Assembly (NCBI GenBank): GCA_001899805.1
Contig: MKWP01000001.1
Location: 253,001 to 317,000, forward strand
Length of the DNA stretch: 64,000 nt
DNA from: Lysobacterales bacterium 66-474
GTDB lineage: Bacteria; Pseudomonadota; Gammaproteobacteria; Xanthomonadales; Rhodanobacteraceae
Reading direction: 5' to 3'
Both the position numbers and the translations under genes were made by a program. The notes beneath the pieces were generated by a model, which saw nothing but the letters and a program-made list of their open reading frames with translations, made no database searches and was not told where the DNA came from. Below are positions 1 to 8,247 of the stretch, piece after piece. The number at the start of each line of letters is the position of its first letter. Within the stretch, counting starts at the first letter, position 1.

Positions 1-270
1 CTTCTCGTTTTCGCGTTTCGTCTCGGCATTGATCGCCACGCGATTCCCCTCCACGGAGACGTCGATGTCGTCCTTGTCCACGCCGGGGATTTCGGCGTCG
101 ATGTAATAGGCGTCGTCGTCCTCGCGGATGTCCACCCGCATGTCGGACGTGAATTCCGGTTGGCTCCACGGCGGGCCGAAGCCAAGATTGCGGAACAAGT
201 CATCGAATGCAGCGGTGGTCTCGAACCGTGCCGGGCTCCGGAACGGATTGAAGCGCGTGAGTGTCGTCAT
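1..270 (-). CDS. Hsp20/alpha-crystallin small heat shock protein (3' end outside window)
   Basis: The reverse strand encodes at least 90 residues, starting MTTLTRFNPFRS and running off the left edge. After an F/P-rich N-terminus comes the start of the alpha-crystallin domain, with the family pattern of acidic beta strands (DMRVDIRED, YYIDAEIPGV) followed by D-K-D-D-I-D-V and G-N-R-V-A-I. Small heat shock proteins are ATP-independent holdases that keep unfolding proteins soluble in the cytoplasm. The ATG at 270 has a GAGGAA ribosome site a few bases upstream. An FNR-type promoter lies 46-86 bases upstream, so induction at low oxygen is likely. The C-terminal I-x-I motif lies beyond the window. 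Confidence 0.93.
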   Translation of the reverse strand, partial: MTTLTRFNPFRSPARFETTAAFDDLFRNLGFGPPWSQPEFTSDMRVDIREDDDAYYIDAEIPGVDKDDIDVSVEGNRVAINAETKRENEK

Positions 271-315
271 GGTGGGTTCCTCGTCTTTTCAGCGTGCATC
301 TGGGCACGTACCGAA

Positions 316-356
316 ACGCTACGCGCCGCCCGCCGGATCATGTTGATGCACGTCAA
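316..356 (-). promoter_or_regulatory. FNR-type promoter for the Hsp20 gene
   Basis: The box at 343-356 reads TTGAT-GCAC-GTCAA in top-strand orientation. Read towards the Hsp20 gene, it is followed at class II spacing by TAGCGT (321 down to 316), which fits a -10 element. Predicted transcription start is near 309, about 39 bases before the ATG. The box could also serve the P-type ATPase on the other side, but no good -10 is seen there. Confidence 0.75.
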
Positions 357-435
357 TTCCAACTTGCCCGGCATGCCAACGTGATTGACGGGCATCAATT
401 CCCGCCCGCAGCGCCGCGGCAAGGTTGCGCTTGTC

Positions 436-3009
436 ATGAACGACGCATCCCCCACGGCCGTCGCATCCGATCCCGCGCTGGCCCCGCAAGCGCGCGTGTT
501 CGCCCTGCTGGGCAGCAGTGCGGCAGGCTTGACCGGATCCGAAGCCGCGCGCCGCCTCATCGAGCATGGGCCCAATGAAGCGCAATCGGACCTGCACTCC
601 AATCCGCTCGCTACACTGGTCGAACTGTTCGGCAACCCGCTGGTGCTGATGCTGCTGGTGGCGGCGACGGTGTCCGGGATCCTGGGTGACCGGATCGGCG
701 CGGGCATCATCGTGGCGATGGTGTTGTTGAGCGTGATGCTCAACTACCTGTTGAGTTATCGCTCGAAGCGCGCTGCCGAGAGGCTCCGCGAAGGCATCGC
801 GCCGACAGCAAGCGTGTGCCGCGACGACACCTGGCGCGATGTGCCGCGGCGTTCCCTGGTGCCCGGCGACCTGATCCGTCTGGCCGCAGGCGACCGCGTG
901 CCGGCCGACGCGCGGCTTCTGGAATCGCGCGGACTCCACGTCCAGCAATCCGCGCTGACGGGCGAATCCGCGCCCGTGGAAAAGGACGCTTGCGAGCAGC
1001 CCCAGGACCTGGCCGGCGCCGAAGCACGGCACCTCGTCTTCCTCGGCACCTCGGTGATCGCCGGTACCGCGACGGCCATCGTGCTGGCGACCGGCAAGGA
1101 CACCGCGTTCGGGGACGTCGCCGCGCGCCTCTCGGAACGCCCGCCGCCCACCGAGTTCGAACGCGGCCTGGCCGGATTCGCGCGATTGATCATGCGCACC
1201 GTGATCGGACTGGTATTGCTGGTCGTGCTGGCCGGCATCGCGCTCCACCGCCCTCTGCTCGAAACCCTGTTGTTCGCGTTGGCGCTCGCGGTCGGCCTCA
1301 CGCCGGAATTCATGCCGATGATCACCACCGTCACCCTCGCGCGCGGCGCGATGCGCATGGCGCGCCATCGCGTGGTCGTGAAACACCTCGCCGCGATCGA
1401 GGACTTCGGCAGCATGACCGTCCTGCTGAGCGACAAGACGGGCACCCTGACACGCAATGAAACCGACGTCTTCGCGAGCGTCGATCCCCAGGGCGATCCT
1501 TCGGTGCGCACAGCCGGCCTGGCCCACCTCAACAGCACGCTCCAGACCGGCATCCGCAGTCCGCTGGACGATGCGATCCTGCGCGGCTGCAGTCCCCAGC
1601 AGGACACCCCGCGCAAACTCGACGAAATCCCTTTCGACTTCGAGCGCCGCCGCGTGAGCGTGGTGGCGGAACGCGGAGGAGAAATCCTCCTCGTCACCAA
1701 GGGCGCGCCGGAGTTCGTGATCAGCCAGTGCACGCAATACCTGGCGGACGGCGCCGGCCGCACCCTGGACGTCGACGCACGCAGCAGGATCCGGCGCGTC
1801 TGTGACGCCTACGCAAGACAGGGCCTGCGCGCCCTCGCCATCGCCTGCCGCGGGATCGAACGCAAACCGCGCTATGCGCTTGCCGACGAAGCCGGCCTGA
1901 CCCTGGCCGGGTTCGTGTTGTTCGCCGATCCGGTGCTGCCCGACGTGGCGGATTCCCTGCGCGCGCTCGCACGGGACGGCGTATCCGTGAAGATCCTGTC
2001 GGGCGACAACGAGCTGGTCGCGCGGCATGTCTGCGGGCAGGTCGGGCTGGATGCGCGCGAAGTGGTCAGCGGCGCCGAAGTGGACAGGCTCGACCAGGAC
2101 GCCTTGGGTGTGGTCGCCGAACGCGTCAGCGTGTTCGCGCGCGTCAGCCCGGCGCAGAAACACCGCATCGTGCTGGCGTTGAAAGCGCGCCACGCGGTGG
2201 TGGGTTTCCTGGGCGACGGCATCAACGACGCGCCGTCACTGCATGCGGCCGACGTCGGGATCTCCGTCGTCAACGCCGTCGACGTGGCGCGCGACGCGGC
2301 GGACATCGTGCTGGGCGAGCGCGATCTGGGGGCGTTGCACGCCGGCGTCATCGAAGGCCGCAAGGCGTTCGCCAATGTCATGAAGTACCTGCTGATGGGC
2401 ACCAGCTCGAACTTCGGCAACATGTTCAGCATGGCCGCGGCGGCACTGTTCCTTCCGTTCCTGCCGATGTTGCCCACCCAGATCCTGCTCAACAATTTCC
2501 TGTACGACATGGCGCAGCTCACCATCCCGGGCGACAACGTGGACGCCGCGCAACTGGCTGCGCCGCGACGCTGGGACATCCGCATGATCCGCAACTTCAT
2601 GCTGGGCGTGGGGCCGATCAGCTCGCTGTACGACTTCCTGACGTTCTACGTGCTGCTGGCATGGCTGCACGCGGGCGAACCCGAATTCCACACCGGCTGG
2701 TTCGTGGAGTCGCTGGCCACGCAGACCCTGGTGCTGTTCGTGATCCGCACCACCGGTAATCCGCTGCGCAGCCGTCCGAGTGCGGCGCTGGTCGCCAGCG
2801 TGGCCATCGCCCTGACGATCGGCGTCTTGCTGCCGCTGACGCCGCTGGGCGCCGATTTCGGCTTCGTGCCGCTGCCGCCGCTGTTCTACGCGTTCCTGGC
2901 CGCCGCCACCGTGACTTACCTGCTGCTGGTGGAACTGGTGAAACGCCGGTTCATGCGTGCCGACGCCGCGCTCCCGACCGGCGTCGTGCGCAAGGCGTCG
3001 CTCGGCTGA
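436..3009 (+). CDS. Mg2+-importing-type P-type ATPase (P3B, MgtA/MgtB family)
   Basis: This 857-residue integral membrane ATPase has the phosphorylation motif DKTGTLT, the TGES actuator loop (LTGESAPVEK) and the hinge GDGINDAPSLH. The membrane motif LTPEFMPMI and the loop NNFLYDMAQLTIPGDNVD are characteristic of MgtA/MgtB magnesium importers. The family moves Mg2+ into the cytoplasm at the cost of ATP. The reading frame is open from a TTG at 385, but the ATG at 436 preceded by AAGG matches the usual N-terminus better. It lies divergent from Hsp20 across the shared FNR-type box. No MgtC gene or Mg-sensing leader was recognised. Substrate assignment is by family only. Confidence 0.88.
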   Translation: MNDASPTAVASDPALAPQARVFALLGSSAAGLTGSEAARRLIEHGPNEAQSDLHSNPLATLVELFGNPLVLMLLVAATVSGILGDRIGAGIIVAMVLLSVMLNYLLSYRSKRAAERLREGIAPTASVCRDDTWRDVPRRSLVPGDLIRLAAGDRVPADARLLESRGLHVQQSALTGESAPVEKDACEQPQDLAGAEARHLVFLGTSVIAGTATAIVLATGKDTAFGDVAARLSERPPPTEFERGLAGFARLIMRTVIGLVLLVVLAGIALHRPLLETLLFALALAVGLTPEFMPMITTVTLARGAMRMARHRVVVKHLAAIEDFGSMTVLLSDKTGTLTRNETDVFASVDPQGDPSVRTAGLAHLNSTLQTGIRSPLDDAILRGCSPQQDTPRKLDEIPFDFERRRVSVVAERGGEILLVTKGAPEFVISQCTQYLADGAGRTLDVDARSRIRRVCDAYARQGLRALAIACRGIERKPRYALADEAGLTLAGFVLFADPVLPDVADSLRALARDGVSVKILSGDNELVARHVCGQVGLDAREVVSGAEVDRLDQDALGVVAERVSVFARVSPAQKHRIVLALKARHAVVGFLGDGINDAPSLHAADVGISVVNAVDVARDAADIVLGERDLGALHAGVIEGRKAFANVMKYLLMGTSSNFGNMFSMAAAALFLPFLPMLPTQILLNNFLYDMAQLTIPGDNVDAAQLAAPRRWDIRMIRNFMLGVGPISSLYDFLTFYVLLAWLHAGEPEFHTGWFVESLATQTLVLFVIRTTGNPLRSRPSAALVASVAIALTIGVLLPLTPLGADFGFVPLPPLFYAFLAAATVTYLLLVELVKRRFMRADAALPTGVVRKASLG

Positions 3010-3025
3010 ACCGCCGCGCATCCCG

Positions 3026-3066
3026 GTGATCGACGTCAAATCCGCGCGTGGCGCGTTGCCTACGCT
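3026..3066 (+). promoter_or_regulatory. FNR-type promoter for a small membrane protein
   Basis: The box GTGAT-CGAC-GTCAA lies at 3026-3039 and TACGCT, a good -10, at 3061-3066. The spacing is the same as at the other boxes in this window. Predicted transcription start is near 3073, 32 bases before the ATG at 3105. Confidence 0.72.
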
Positions 3067-3104
3067 ATCGGCACAACCTCGAACGACAGCCGGAGGTCGA
3101 GTGC

Positions 3105-3242
3105 ATGCAAGCCATCCTGATCATGTTGCCGATACTCGCGTACGCGGCGATCGCGGGCGCGATGATGTTTTACGTCCTGTTCGTGCTGTTGCCGCGCATG
3201 CGCCGCGGCGAAAAACCCCGCGGGCCGCATGCAAGGCAGTGA
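3105..3242 (+). CDS. Small single-pass membrane protein, 45 aa
   Basis: The 45-residue product begins MQAILIMLPILAYAAIAG. It is one hydrophobic helix (about residues 3-28) followed by a basic tail (RMRRGEKPRG), which predicts a membrane anchor with the C-terminus in the cytoplasm. GGAGG precedes the ATG at a sensible distance, and the gene has its own FNR-type promoter at 3026-3066, which argues it is real. It sits between the P3B ATPase and a BON-domain gene. I do not recognise a family. A regulatory subunit of the adjacent pump, in the manner of small ATPase-modulating peptides, is one possibility, but this is only inference from position. Confidence 0.65.
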   Translation: MQAILIMLPILAYAAIAGAMMFYVLFVLLPRMRRGEKPRGPHARQ

Positions 3243-3334
3243 ACGGCGGCCTGCCGCCGCCGGCGCCCGGGGATCGGTACCGCACGCGGCGCGGGCCGGA
3301 CGTCCCGCGGCGCGGTTGATCGAAGCATGCGTTG

Positions 3335-3375
3335 TTGACGCGGATCAACAAGCCCGCCAGGGCATCGTGTGGAAT
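3335..3375 (+). promoter_or_regulatory. FNR-type promoter for the BON-domain gene
   Basis: The box TTGAC-GCGG-ATCAA occupies 3335-3348 and TGGAAT at 3370-3375 stands at the class II -10 position. Predicted start of transcription is about 3382, 25 bases before the ATG at 3407. Confidence 0.75.
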
Positions 3376-3406
3376 GGGTTTTCCGAACCCGGAGGGAGCA
3401 CTGGCA

Positions 3407-4057
3407 ATGAACGACAAAGAGCTGCGCCAGCTTGTCGTCGACGAGCTGGAATACGAGCCGAGCATCGACGCCGCGGATATCGGCGTCGCGGCCGAAAACG
3501 GCGTGGTCATCCTCAGCGGACACGTCGCGGATTACGTGCAGAAGATGGCGGCCGAACGCGCCGCGTGGCGCGTCAAGGGGGTCAAGGGCATCGCCCAGGA
3601 AATCGAGGTGCGGTTTCCCGGCGACAAGAAGTGGAACGATGACGAGATTGCGCAACGCGCCGTCAACATCCTCGCGTGGAATACCCTGGTTCCGAAGGAT
3701 GGTGTCCGCGTCAAGGTGTCCGATGGCTGGATCACCCTGTCCGGCAGCGTGAAATGGAATTACCAGCGCCAGGCGGCAGAGAATGAAGTCCGGAAATTGA
3801 ACGGCGTCAAGGGTGTCACGAACAGCATCACGTTGGCTTCGGTCGTCCAGGCCGGCGACCTGAAGCGGCGCATCCAGGACGCCTTGAAACGGCACGCCGA
3901 GGTCGAGGCCGATGCGGTGCGCGTGGACATCCAGGACGACGGCACGGTGCGCATCGAGGGGCGCGTCGACAACTGGAGCGAAATGCAGGCCGTGGAGCAC
4001 GCGGTCTGGTCGGCTCCCGGTGTCCAACGCGTCGATGACCACCTGACGTTCAGCTGA
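3407..4057 (+). CDS. Protein with three BON domains
   Basis: The product is 216 residues with three BON (OsmY-like) repeats. Each has a helix-rich start followed by the strand pattern V-x-V-x-x-G-x-V-x-L-x-G (for example NGVVILSGHVADY, GWITLSGSVKWNY, GTVRIEGRVDNW). BON domains bind membrane lipid or ligands and are common in osmotic and stress proteins. No signal peptide is visible, unlike OsmY, so it is probably cytoplasmic. The start at 3407 has GGAGGGAG upstream and lies just after the predicted FNR-type promoter; the longer open frame from 3332 would begin before that promoter's start point. A paralogue with the same layout lies at 42825-43478. Confidence 0.88.
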   Translation: MNDKELRQLVVDELEYEPSIDAADIGVAAENGVVILSGHVADYVQKMAAERAAWRVKGVKGIAQEIEVRFPGDKKWNDDEIAQRAVNILAWNTLVPKDGVRVKVSDGWITLSGSVKWNYQRQAAENEVRKLNGVKGVTNSITLASVVQAGDLKRRIQDALKRHAEVEADAVRVDIQDDGTVRIEGRVDNWSEMQAVEHAVWSAPGVQRVDDHLTFS

Positions 4058-4063
4058 AACACC

Positions 4064-4528
4064 ATGGCGGAGGTCTGGATCCTTGTCGCCGATCGTGCGC
4101 GGGCGCGCCTGTTCTCGCTGGGGCCCGGCGCCCCGCGCCTGATCGAAATCGGGGACTTCGTCAACCCGGGGGCGCGCATCCCCGGCCACGAGCTGGAGCA
4201 CGCGCCTCCGCCGCGCGTCCACGACCGTTTCGGAGCGGGCCGGCATGCGATCGAGGCGCACACCCCGCCGAGGGAAAAGGCCGCGTTGCAATTCGCCGCG
4301 ATGCTGGGGGCGCACCTGAAGCACGCCCACGACGAGCAGCGCTACCGTGACCTGGTGTTGATCGCACCTCCCCGGTTCCTCGGGGCGCTCAATGCGGCGC
4401 TCGGCGCGCGTCTCGGCGAGACGGTGCTGATGCGGGTTCCGAAGAACCTGACACGCAATCCCGCGAACGAGATTCGCGAGGCGCTGCCACGGAGGCTGTT
4501 CAAGCGCGGCGCAGTTGCAACCGGGTGA
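4064..4528 (+). CDS. Host-attachment-family protein (eRF1 domain 1-like fold)
   Basis: This 154-residue protein begins MAEVWILVADRARARLF, with the pattern WILVADRxRARLF that marks the family annotated as 'protein required for attachment to host cells'. The fold resembles the N-terminal part of archaeal release-factor/Pelota proteins. The later segment YRDLVLIAPPRFLGALNAAL is also typical. It follows the BON gene by only six bases and is probably cotranscribed from the FNR-type promoter at 3335. The attachment name comes from plant-associated bacteria and need not describe its role here. Proteins of this type often occur beside universal stress and BON genes. Confidence 0.75.
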   Translation: MAEVWILVADRARARLFSLGPGAPRLIEIGDFVNPGARIPGHELEHAPPPRVHDRFGAGRHAIEAHTPPREKAALQFAAMLGAHLKHAHDEQRYRDLVLIAPPRFLGALNAALGARLGETVLMRVPKNLTRNPANEIREALPRRLFKRGAVATG

Positions 4529-4633
4529 CAACGGGAATATTCGGCGCTGCGCCAGTGCGGGCCGTGACCATGGACAGTCCGCGCGGACGGACTTCCGATC
4601 ATGGACGGCACCATCCCGGAAAATCGGGAAAGG

Positions 4634-4674
4634 TTGATCACGATCAATTGTCCGGTCGGCCCATCGCGCATGCT
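4634..4674 (+). promoter_or_regulatory. FNR-type promoter for a universal stress protein gene
   Basis: A perfect palindromic box, TTGAT-CACG-ATCAA, lies at 4634-4647, with CATGCT at 4669-4674 as the -10. The GNAT promoter at 55726-55766 has the same hexamer at the same distance. Predicted start is about 4681. Confidence 0.82.
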
Positions 4675-4726
4675 CGCAAGCGTGCACGCTCGACGTGCAG
4701 AACCGTCATGCGATGGAGAGGTTCCC

Positions 4727-5155
4727 ATGAAGATCCTGCTGCCCGTTGATGGAAGCCCGAGCAGTTCCCGTGCAGTCCGTTACGTGATCCGGCACTGGGG
4801 AGGCAAGTCGGCGAAACGGCGCGTATCGTTGACCGTGCTGTACGTGGACCCGCCGCTGCCCAATCGGGTGGCGCGGGTTCTTCCCGCCGAAGTCCGTGCG
4901 AGCTACCACGAAGATCACGCCGAACTCGCTGTACGCCCGGCACGCCGCGCGTTGCGCAAGGCGGGCCTCAAGTTCGAGGAGCGGCATGCCGTCGGCGATC
5001 CGGCCATGTTCACCGTTGCGCTTGCCGCAAAGCAGCGGTGCGACCTGATCGCCATGGGCTCGCACGGGCGAGGCGCCCTCTTGAGCGCGGTGTTGGGCTC
5101 GGTGGTGATGAAGGTGCTGTCGCGATCGCGGGTGCCGGTGCTGGTGGTGCGCTGA
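4727..5155 (+). CDS. Universal stress protein (UspA family)
   Basis: The protein has 142 residues and starts MKILLPVDGSPSSSRAVRYV, the usual first strand and DGS loop of UspA proteins. The ATP-binding signature G-x2-G-x9-G-[ST] appears near the end as GSHGRGALLSAVLGSVVMKVL, so it should be an ATP-binding type. These cytoplasmic proteins are made during growth arrest and oxygen limitation. The ATG at 4727 has GGAGAGG upstream and follows a perfect FNR-type box. It is convergent with the P-type ATPase at 5157. It is one of three Usp-type genes in the island. Confidence 0.93.
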   Translation: MKILLPVDGSPSSSRAVRYVIRHWGGKSAKRRVSLTVLYVDPPLPNRVARVLPAEVRASYHEDHAELAVRPARRALRKAGLKFEERHAVGDPAMFTVALAAKQRCDLIAMGSHGRGALLSAVLGSVVMKVLSRSRVPVLVVR

Positions 5156-5156
5156 A

Positions 5157-7736
5157 TCACAGGCTGGCCGATGCAACGGCGCGCCGACGCAATCCGCGCG
5201 CGCCCATTTTCAGCAGGGCCAGCCATGCGCCCGACGCCAACACGATCGCACCAATGGCCGTCACTGTCTGCGGATCCGGCAAATCCAACCCCATCAACGC
5301 GCGCAGCGGCGGAATCCCGAGTACGGCCGCGAGCGAAATCGCGACACCCAGCAGCAACCATTTCAGCCACGGATTGCGGCGCTCGTGGCCGCGGAAGCCG
5401 AAGCTGCTTTCGGCCATGGCCAGCAGGAACAAGCCCACCAGCAATCCGGCGAACGCGGCCGTGCGCACCTGCACCGGGCTGCCCCCTTGCTCCAGCAGCA
5501 GCGTGCAACCCGCGGTCAGCAGCGCGGCCAGTCCGGCACCCTGGGATATCGCATACGCCAGCCGGCCGGGTGCAAACGGCGTGTGCGTGCGCGGCCGCGG
5601 CGGCCGCCGCATCAAGTCCGGACTTCCCGGTTCGACTTCGAACACCATCGAGCAGGCCGGGTCGATCAACAGTTCCAGCAGCACGATGTGGACGGGCGCG
5701 AGGATCACCGGCCAGTGCAGCAGCGCCGGCAACAACGCAAGCACGATGATCGGGACGTGCACCGCGAACACGAACGCGGTGGCCTTGCCGATGTTGTCGT
5801 AGATGCGCCGGCCCTGGCGGATGGCGCGCACGATGCTGGCGAAGCTGTCGTCCAGCAGTACCAGCGCGGCGGCTTCGCGTGCCACGTCGGTACCGCGCTC
5901 GCCCATCGCGACGCCGACATCGGCGGCCTTGAGGGCGGGCGCATCGTTGACCCCGTCGCCGGTCATCGCCACCACTTCGCCGGATTGCTGCAGCAGCCGC
6001 ACCAGCCGCAGCTTCTGTTCCGGACGCAAGCGCGCGCAGATGTCCACCTGTCGGAGTTGCCCGCTCAACGATGCGTCGTCAAGCCGCGCGATCTCGGCAC
6101 CGGTCAGCACATCCGCACGTTCCGACAACCCGATCTCGCGGGCGATCGCCTGCGCCGTGACCGGATGATCGCCGGTCAACATCAGCACGCGCACGCCGGC
6201 GCGCCTGCATTCCGCGATCGCGGCCGGCACCTCCGGGCGCGGCGGATCGCCGAACCCCAACAGCCCGACGAAGTCGAACGCGAAATCCTGTTGTCGTTCC
6301 GGCCACGTCGACCCGCTCCATTCGCCGCGTGCGACGCCCAGCACGCGCAGGCCGCGGGCCGCCAGCCCGGCGGCTTGCCGGAGGATCGCGGCCGCCGATT
6401 CTTCCGGCAGCCGGCACAACGCCACGATGGTTTCCGGCGCACCCTTTGTCGCAAGGCGATGGCCGGTTTCTTCCCGCACGGCGTAGGCGCGGGTGGTCGC
6501 CAGCGTCTCCGAGGAAAGCGCGTAGGCCCGCTGCAAGGTCCACCCGGGGTGCGTGCGCCGTGCCTCGTCGAGCCGGTCGCCGAGCGCAAGGATGGCCGTT
6601 TCCATCGGGTCGAACGGATCGGGCGGCGTCGCCAGCAGCGCGCATTCGACGAGGTCGCCCGCGATCCCGGGCAATGGCCCCACCGAGTCGGCCGGCGTGT
6701 TTTCCAGTGTGCCGTCGGCAGTCACCAGCGCGGTGATGCGCATGCGGTTCCGGGTCAGGGTGCCGGTCTTGTCGACGGCCAGCACGGTGATCGCACCGAG
6801 CGCCTCGACCGCCGGAACGCTTCGCGTCAGCACGCGATGCCGTGACAGCCGCCATGCGCCCATCGCGAGGAACACGGTCAGGATCACCGGTATCTCTTCC
6901 GGCAGGATCGCCATGCTGAGCGCAACGCTGGCGAGCAAGCTGTCGAGGAACGTTTGCCCGTTCCATAGCCAGTTGAGCAGGCAATAGCTGGTGGCCAGCA
7001 ACAGCGCGGCGATGCTCAAGACACGAATGAGTTTGCGGGAGGACCGTTGCAGGCCGGAAACCGGTTCACGGGCGGAGGCCAGCATGGCTCCGATTTCACC
7101 CACCTTCGTGGCCGCTCCGGTGGACGACACACGCGCAAGCCCGGCACCACGCGTCACCACGGTGCTGGCGTACACGCGATCGGTATCGGAACCAGCGCTG
7201 CGCGGCACGGCAATCGCCTCGCCGGTCAGCAATGACTCGTCGACCTCGAGTTCGCCCTCCAGCAGGATCGCGTCGGCCGCGATCCTGTCGCCCTCGTGCA
7301 GCGCCAGCAGGTCGCCGGGCACGACCTCGCGCCCGGGCACGCGCAGCTTCTGTCCGCCGCGGATCACCAGTGCGCGCGGCGCCGACAGGTCGCGCAGGGC
7401 CTCGAGTGCGCGCTGGGTCCTGCGTTCCTGGAATAGCGTCAAGCCGATGACGGCAAAAATCATTCCCAGCAGGAAGGCGGCCTCGGCACGATCGCCGAGC
7501 GCCAGGTACAGCGCACCCGCGACCAACAACATCAGGAACATCGGCTCGGCCAGCACCTTCAGCGCGATCCGGTGCAGCGGTTTGCGTTCGCCGCCCGGCA
7601 GCGCGTTCGGCCCGGAATCGGTCAGCCTGCGCTGCGCCTCCGCGTGACTGAGACCCCGGCGCCACGCATCAGGACCGTCCGGCTGTTCCGCCGACGGCAG
7701 CGACTCGTTGGACGCGATGGCCTCGCGACTTGGCAT
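5157..7736 (-). CDS. Cation-transporting P-type ATPase (P2-like)
   Basis: About 859 residues, with the full P-type layout: actuator LTGEAIAV, phosphorylation loop DKTGTLTRNRM, hinge GDGVNDAPALKAADVG, N-terminal cation_ATPase_N region and C-terminal helices. The membrane motif is PEEIPVILTV, near the PEGLP of calcium pumps but with two acidic residues, so the ion could be Ca2+, Mn2+ or H+; I leave it open. The frame opens at a GTG at 7754, but the ATG at 7736, preceded by AGGTGAAGG, looks better. It follows the DUF883 gene with a 40-base gap and may be cotranscribed from the FNR-type promoter upstream of that gene. Confidence 0.85.
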   Translation of the reverse strand: MPSREAIASNESLPSAEQPDGPDAWRRGLSHAEAQRRLTDSGPNALPGGERKPLHRIALKVLAEPMFLMLLVAGALYLALGDRAEAAFLLGMIFAVIGLTLFQERRTQRALEALRDLSAPRALVIRGGQKLRVPGREVVPGDLLALHEGDRIAADAILLEGELEVDESLLTGEAIAVPRSAGSDTDRVYASTVVTRGAGLARVSSTGAATKVGEIGAMLASAREPVSGLQRSSRKLIRVLSIAALLLATSYCLLNWLWNGQTFLDSLLASVALSMAILPEEIPVILTVFLAMGAWRLSRHRVLTRSVPAVEALGAITVLAVDKTGTLTRNRMRITALVTADGTLENTPADSVGPLPGIAGDLVECALLATPPDPFDPMETAILALGDRLDEARRTHPGWTLQRAYALSSETLATTRAYAVREETGHRLATKGAPETIVALCRLPEESAAAILRQAAGLAARGLRVLGVARGEWSGSTWPERQQDFAFDFVGLLGFGDPPRPEVPAAIAECRRAGVRVLMLTGDHPVTAQAIAREIGLSERADVLTGAEIARLDDASLSGQLRQVDICARLRPEQKLRLVRLLQQSGEVVAMTGDGVNDAPALKAADVGVAMGERGTDVAREAAALVLLDDSFASIVRAIRQGRRIYDNIGKATAFVFAVHVPIIVLALLPALLHWPVILAPVHIVLLELLIDPACSMVFEVEPGSPDLMRRPPRPRTHTPFAPGRLAYAISQGAGLAALLTAGCTLLLEQGGSPVQVRTAAFAGLLVGLFLLAMAESSFGFRGHERRNPWLKWLLLGVAISLAAVLGIPPLRALMGLDLPDPQTVTAIGAIVLASGAWLALLKMGARGLRRRAVASASL

Positions 7737-7776
7737 CGCCGCCTTCACCTGCACGAGTGCCTGTCGTCGATGACTG

Positions 7777-8097
7777 TCAGCGTCGGCGGATGAGCAGACC
7801 GACCAGCAAACCGAGCGCTGCGCCGACGCCTATCGACGCCCAGGGATGCCGTCGTACGAGGTGCCGCCCCCTGCTCGCCAGTTCACGCGCGTCCAGGGCG
7901 AAGTCATCCGCACGCCCGGACATCCTGGACTTGAGCACCCGCCTCTTCCTGCCAAGCGTATCGCGGGCCCGGCGCCACTTCGCGCCGGTTTCGTCGAGCG
8001 TGGTCCGCAGCAATGTTGCCGCAGCGTCCTTGACATGCTCGACGCTGTGCTTCAGGGACTCTTCGTTGCCCGCTGCGGGGGTGGCTTCGCCTTTCAT
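7777..8097 (-). CDS. DUF883 (ElaB/YqjD/ElaB-like) membrane-anchored ribosome-associated-type protein
   Basis: A 106-residue protein with a charged amphipathic helical region rich in Lys, Arg and Ala, then a C-terminal hydrophobic segment with glycines (ASIGVGAALGLLVGLLIRRR). This is the ElaB/YqjD/DUF883 layout. Family members in E. coli are tail-anchored in the inner membrane, and some bind ribosomes in stationary phase. The start at 8097 has AGGAGAG upstream; a longer frame from 8175 lacks this and would begin before the predicted promoter start. It is preceded by an FNR-type box and followed by the P-type ATPase. Confidence 0.85.
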   Translation of the reverse strand: MKGEATPAAGNEESLKHSVEHVKDAAATLLRTTLDETGAKWRRARDTLGRKRRVLKSRMSGRADDFALDARELASRGRHLVRRHPWASIGVGAALGLLVGLLIRRR

Positions 8098-8122
8098 GAT
8101 GGTCTCTCCTGATGACGATCCC

Positions 8123-8163
8123 ATCGTCGGACTGCCTGCTCCGGTGCAATTGACCTGCATCAA
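8123..8163 (-). promoter_or_regulatory. FNR-type promoter for the DUF883 gene
   Basis: The box TTGAC-CTGC-ATCAA at 8150-8163 stands upstream of GACGAT (8128 down to 8123), a moderate -10, at the usual spacing. Predicted start is near 8116, 19 bases before the ATG. Confidence 0.65.
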
Positions 8164-8247
8164 GCAAACCAGCATCCGTGCGCATGGCCGATTGTCTTGC
8201 CGCGCAGCATGCGTGCCATCGCCAATTGGGGCGTGGCTGACTGCTCG

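Noticed and set aside
385-435. TTG start at 385 for the Mg-type P-ATPase
   Set aside because: The in-frame ATG at 436 has AAGG upstream and gives the usual N-terminal length; nothing supports TTG at 385.
319-2193. Long minus-strand frame across the first ATPase gene
   Set aside because: A high-GC shadow frame, rich in Arg, Ala, Gln and His, without domain features, opposite a clear gene.
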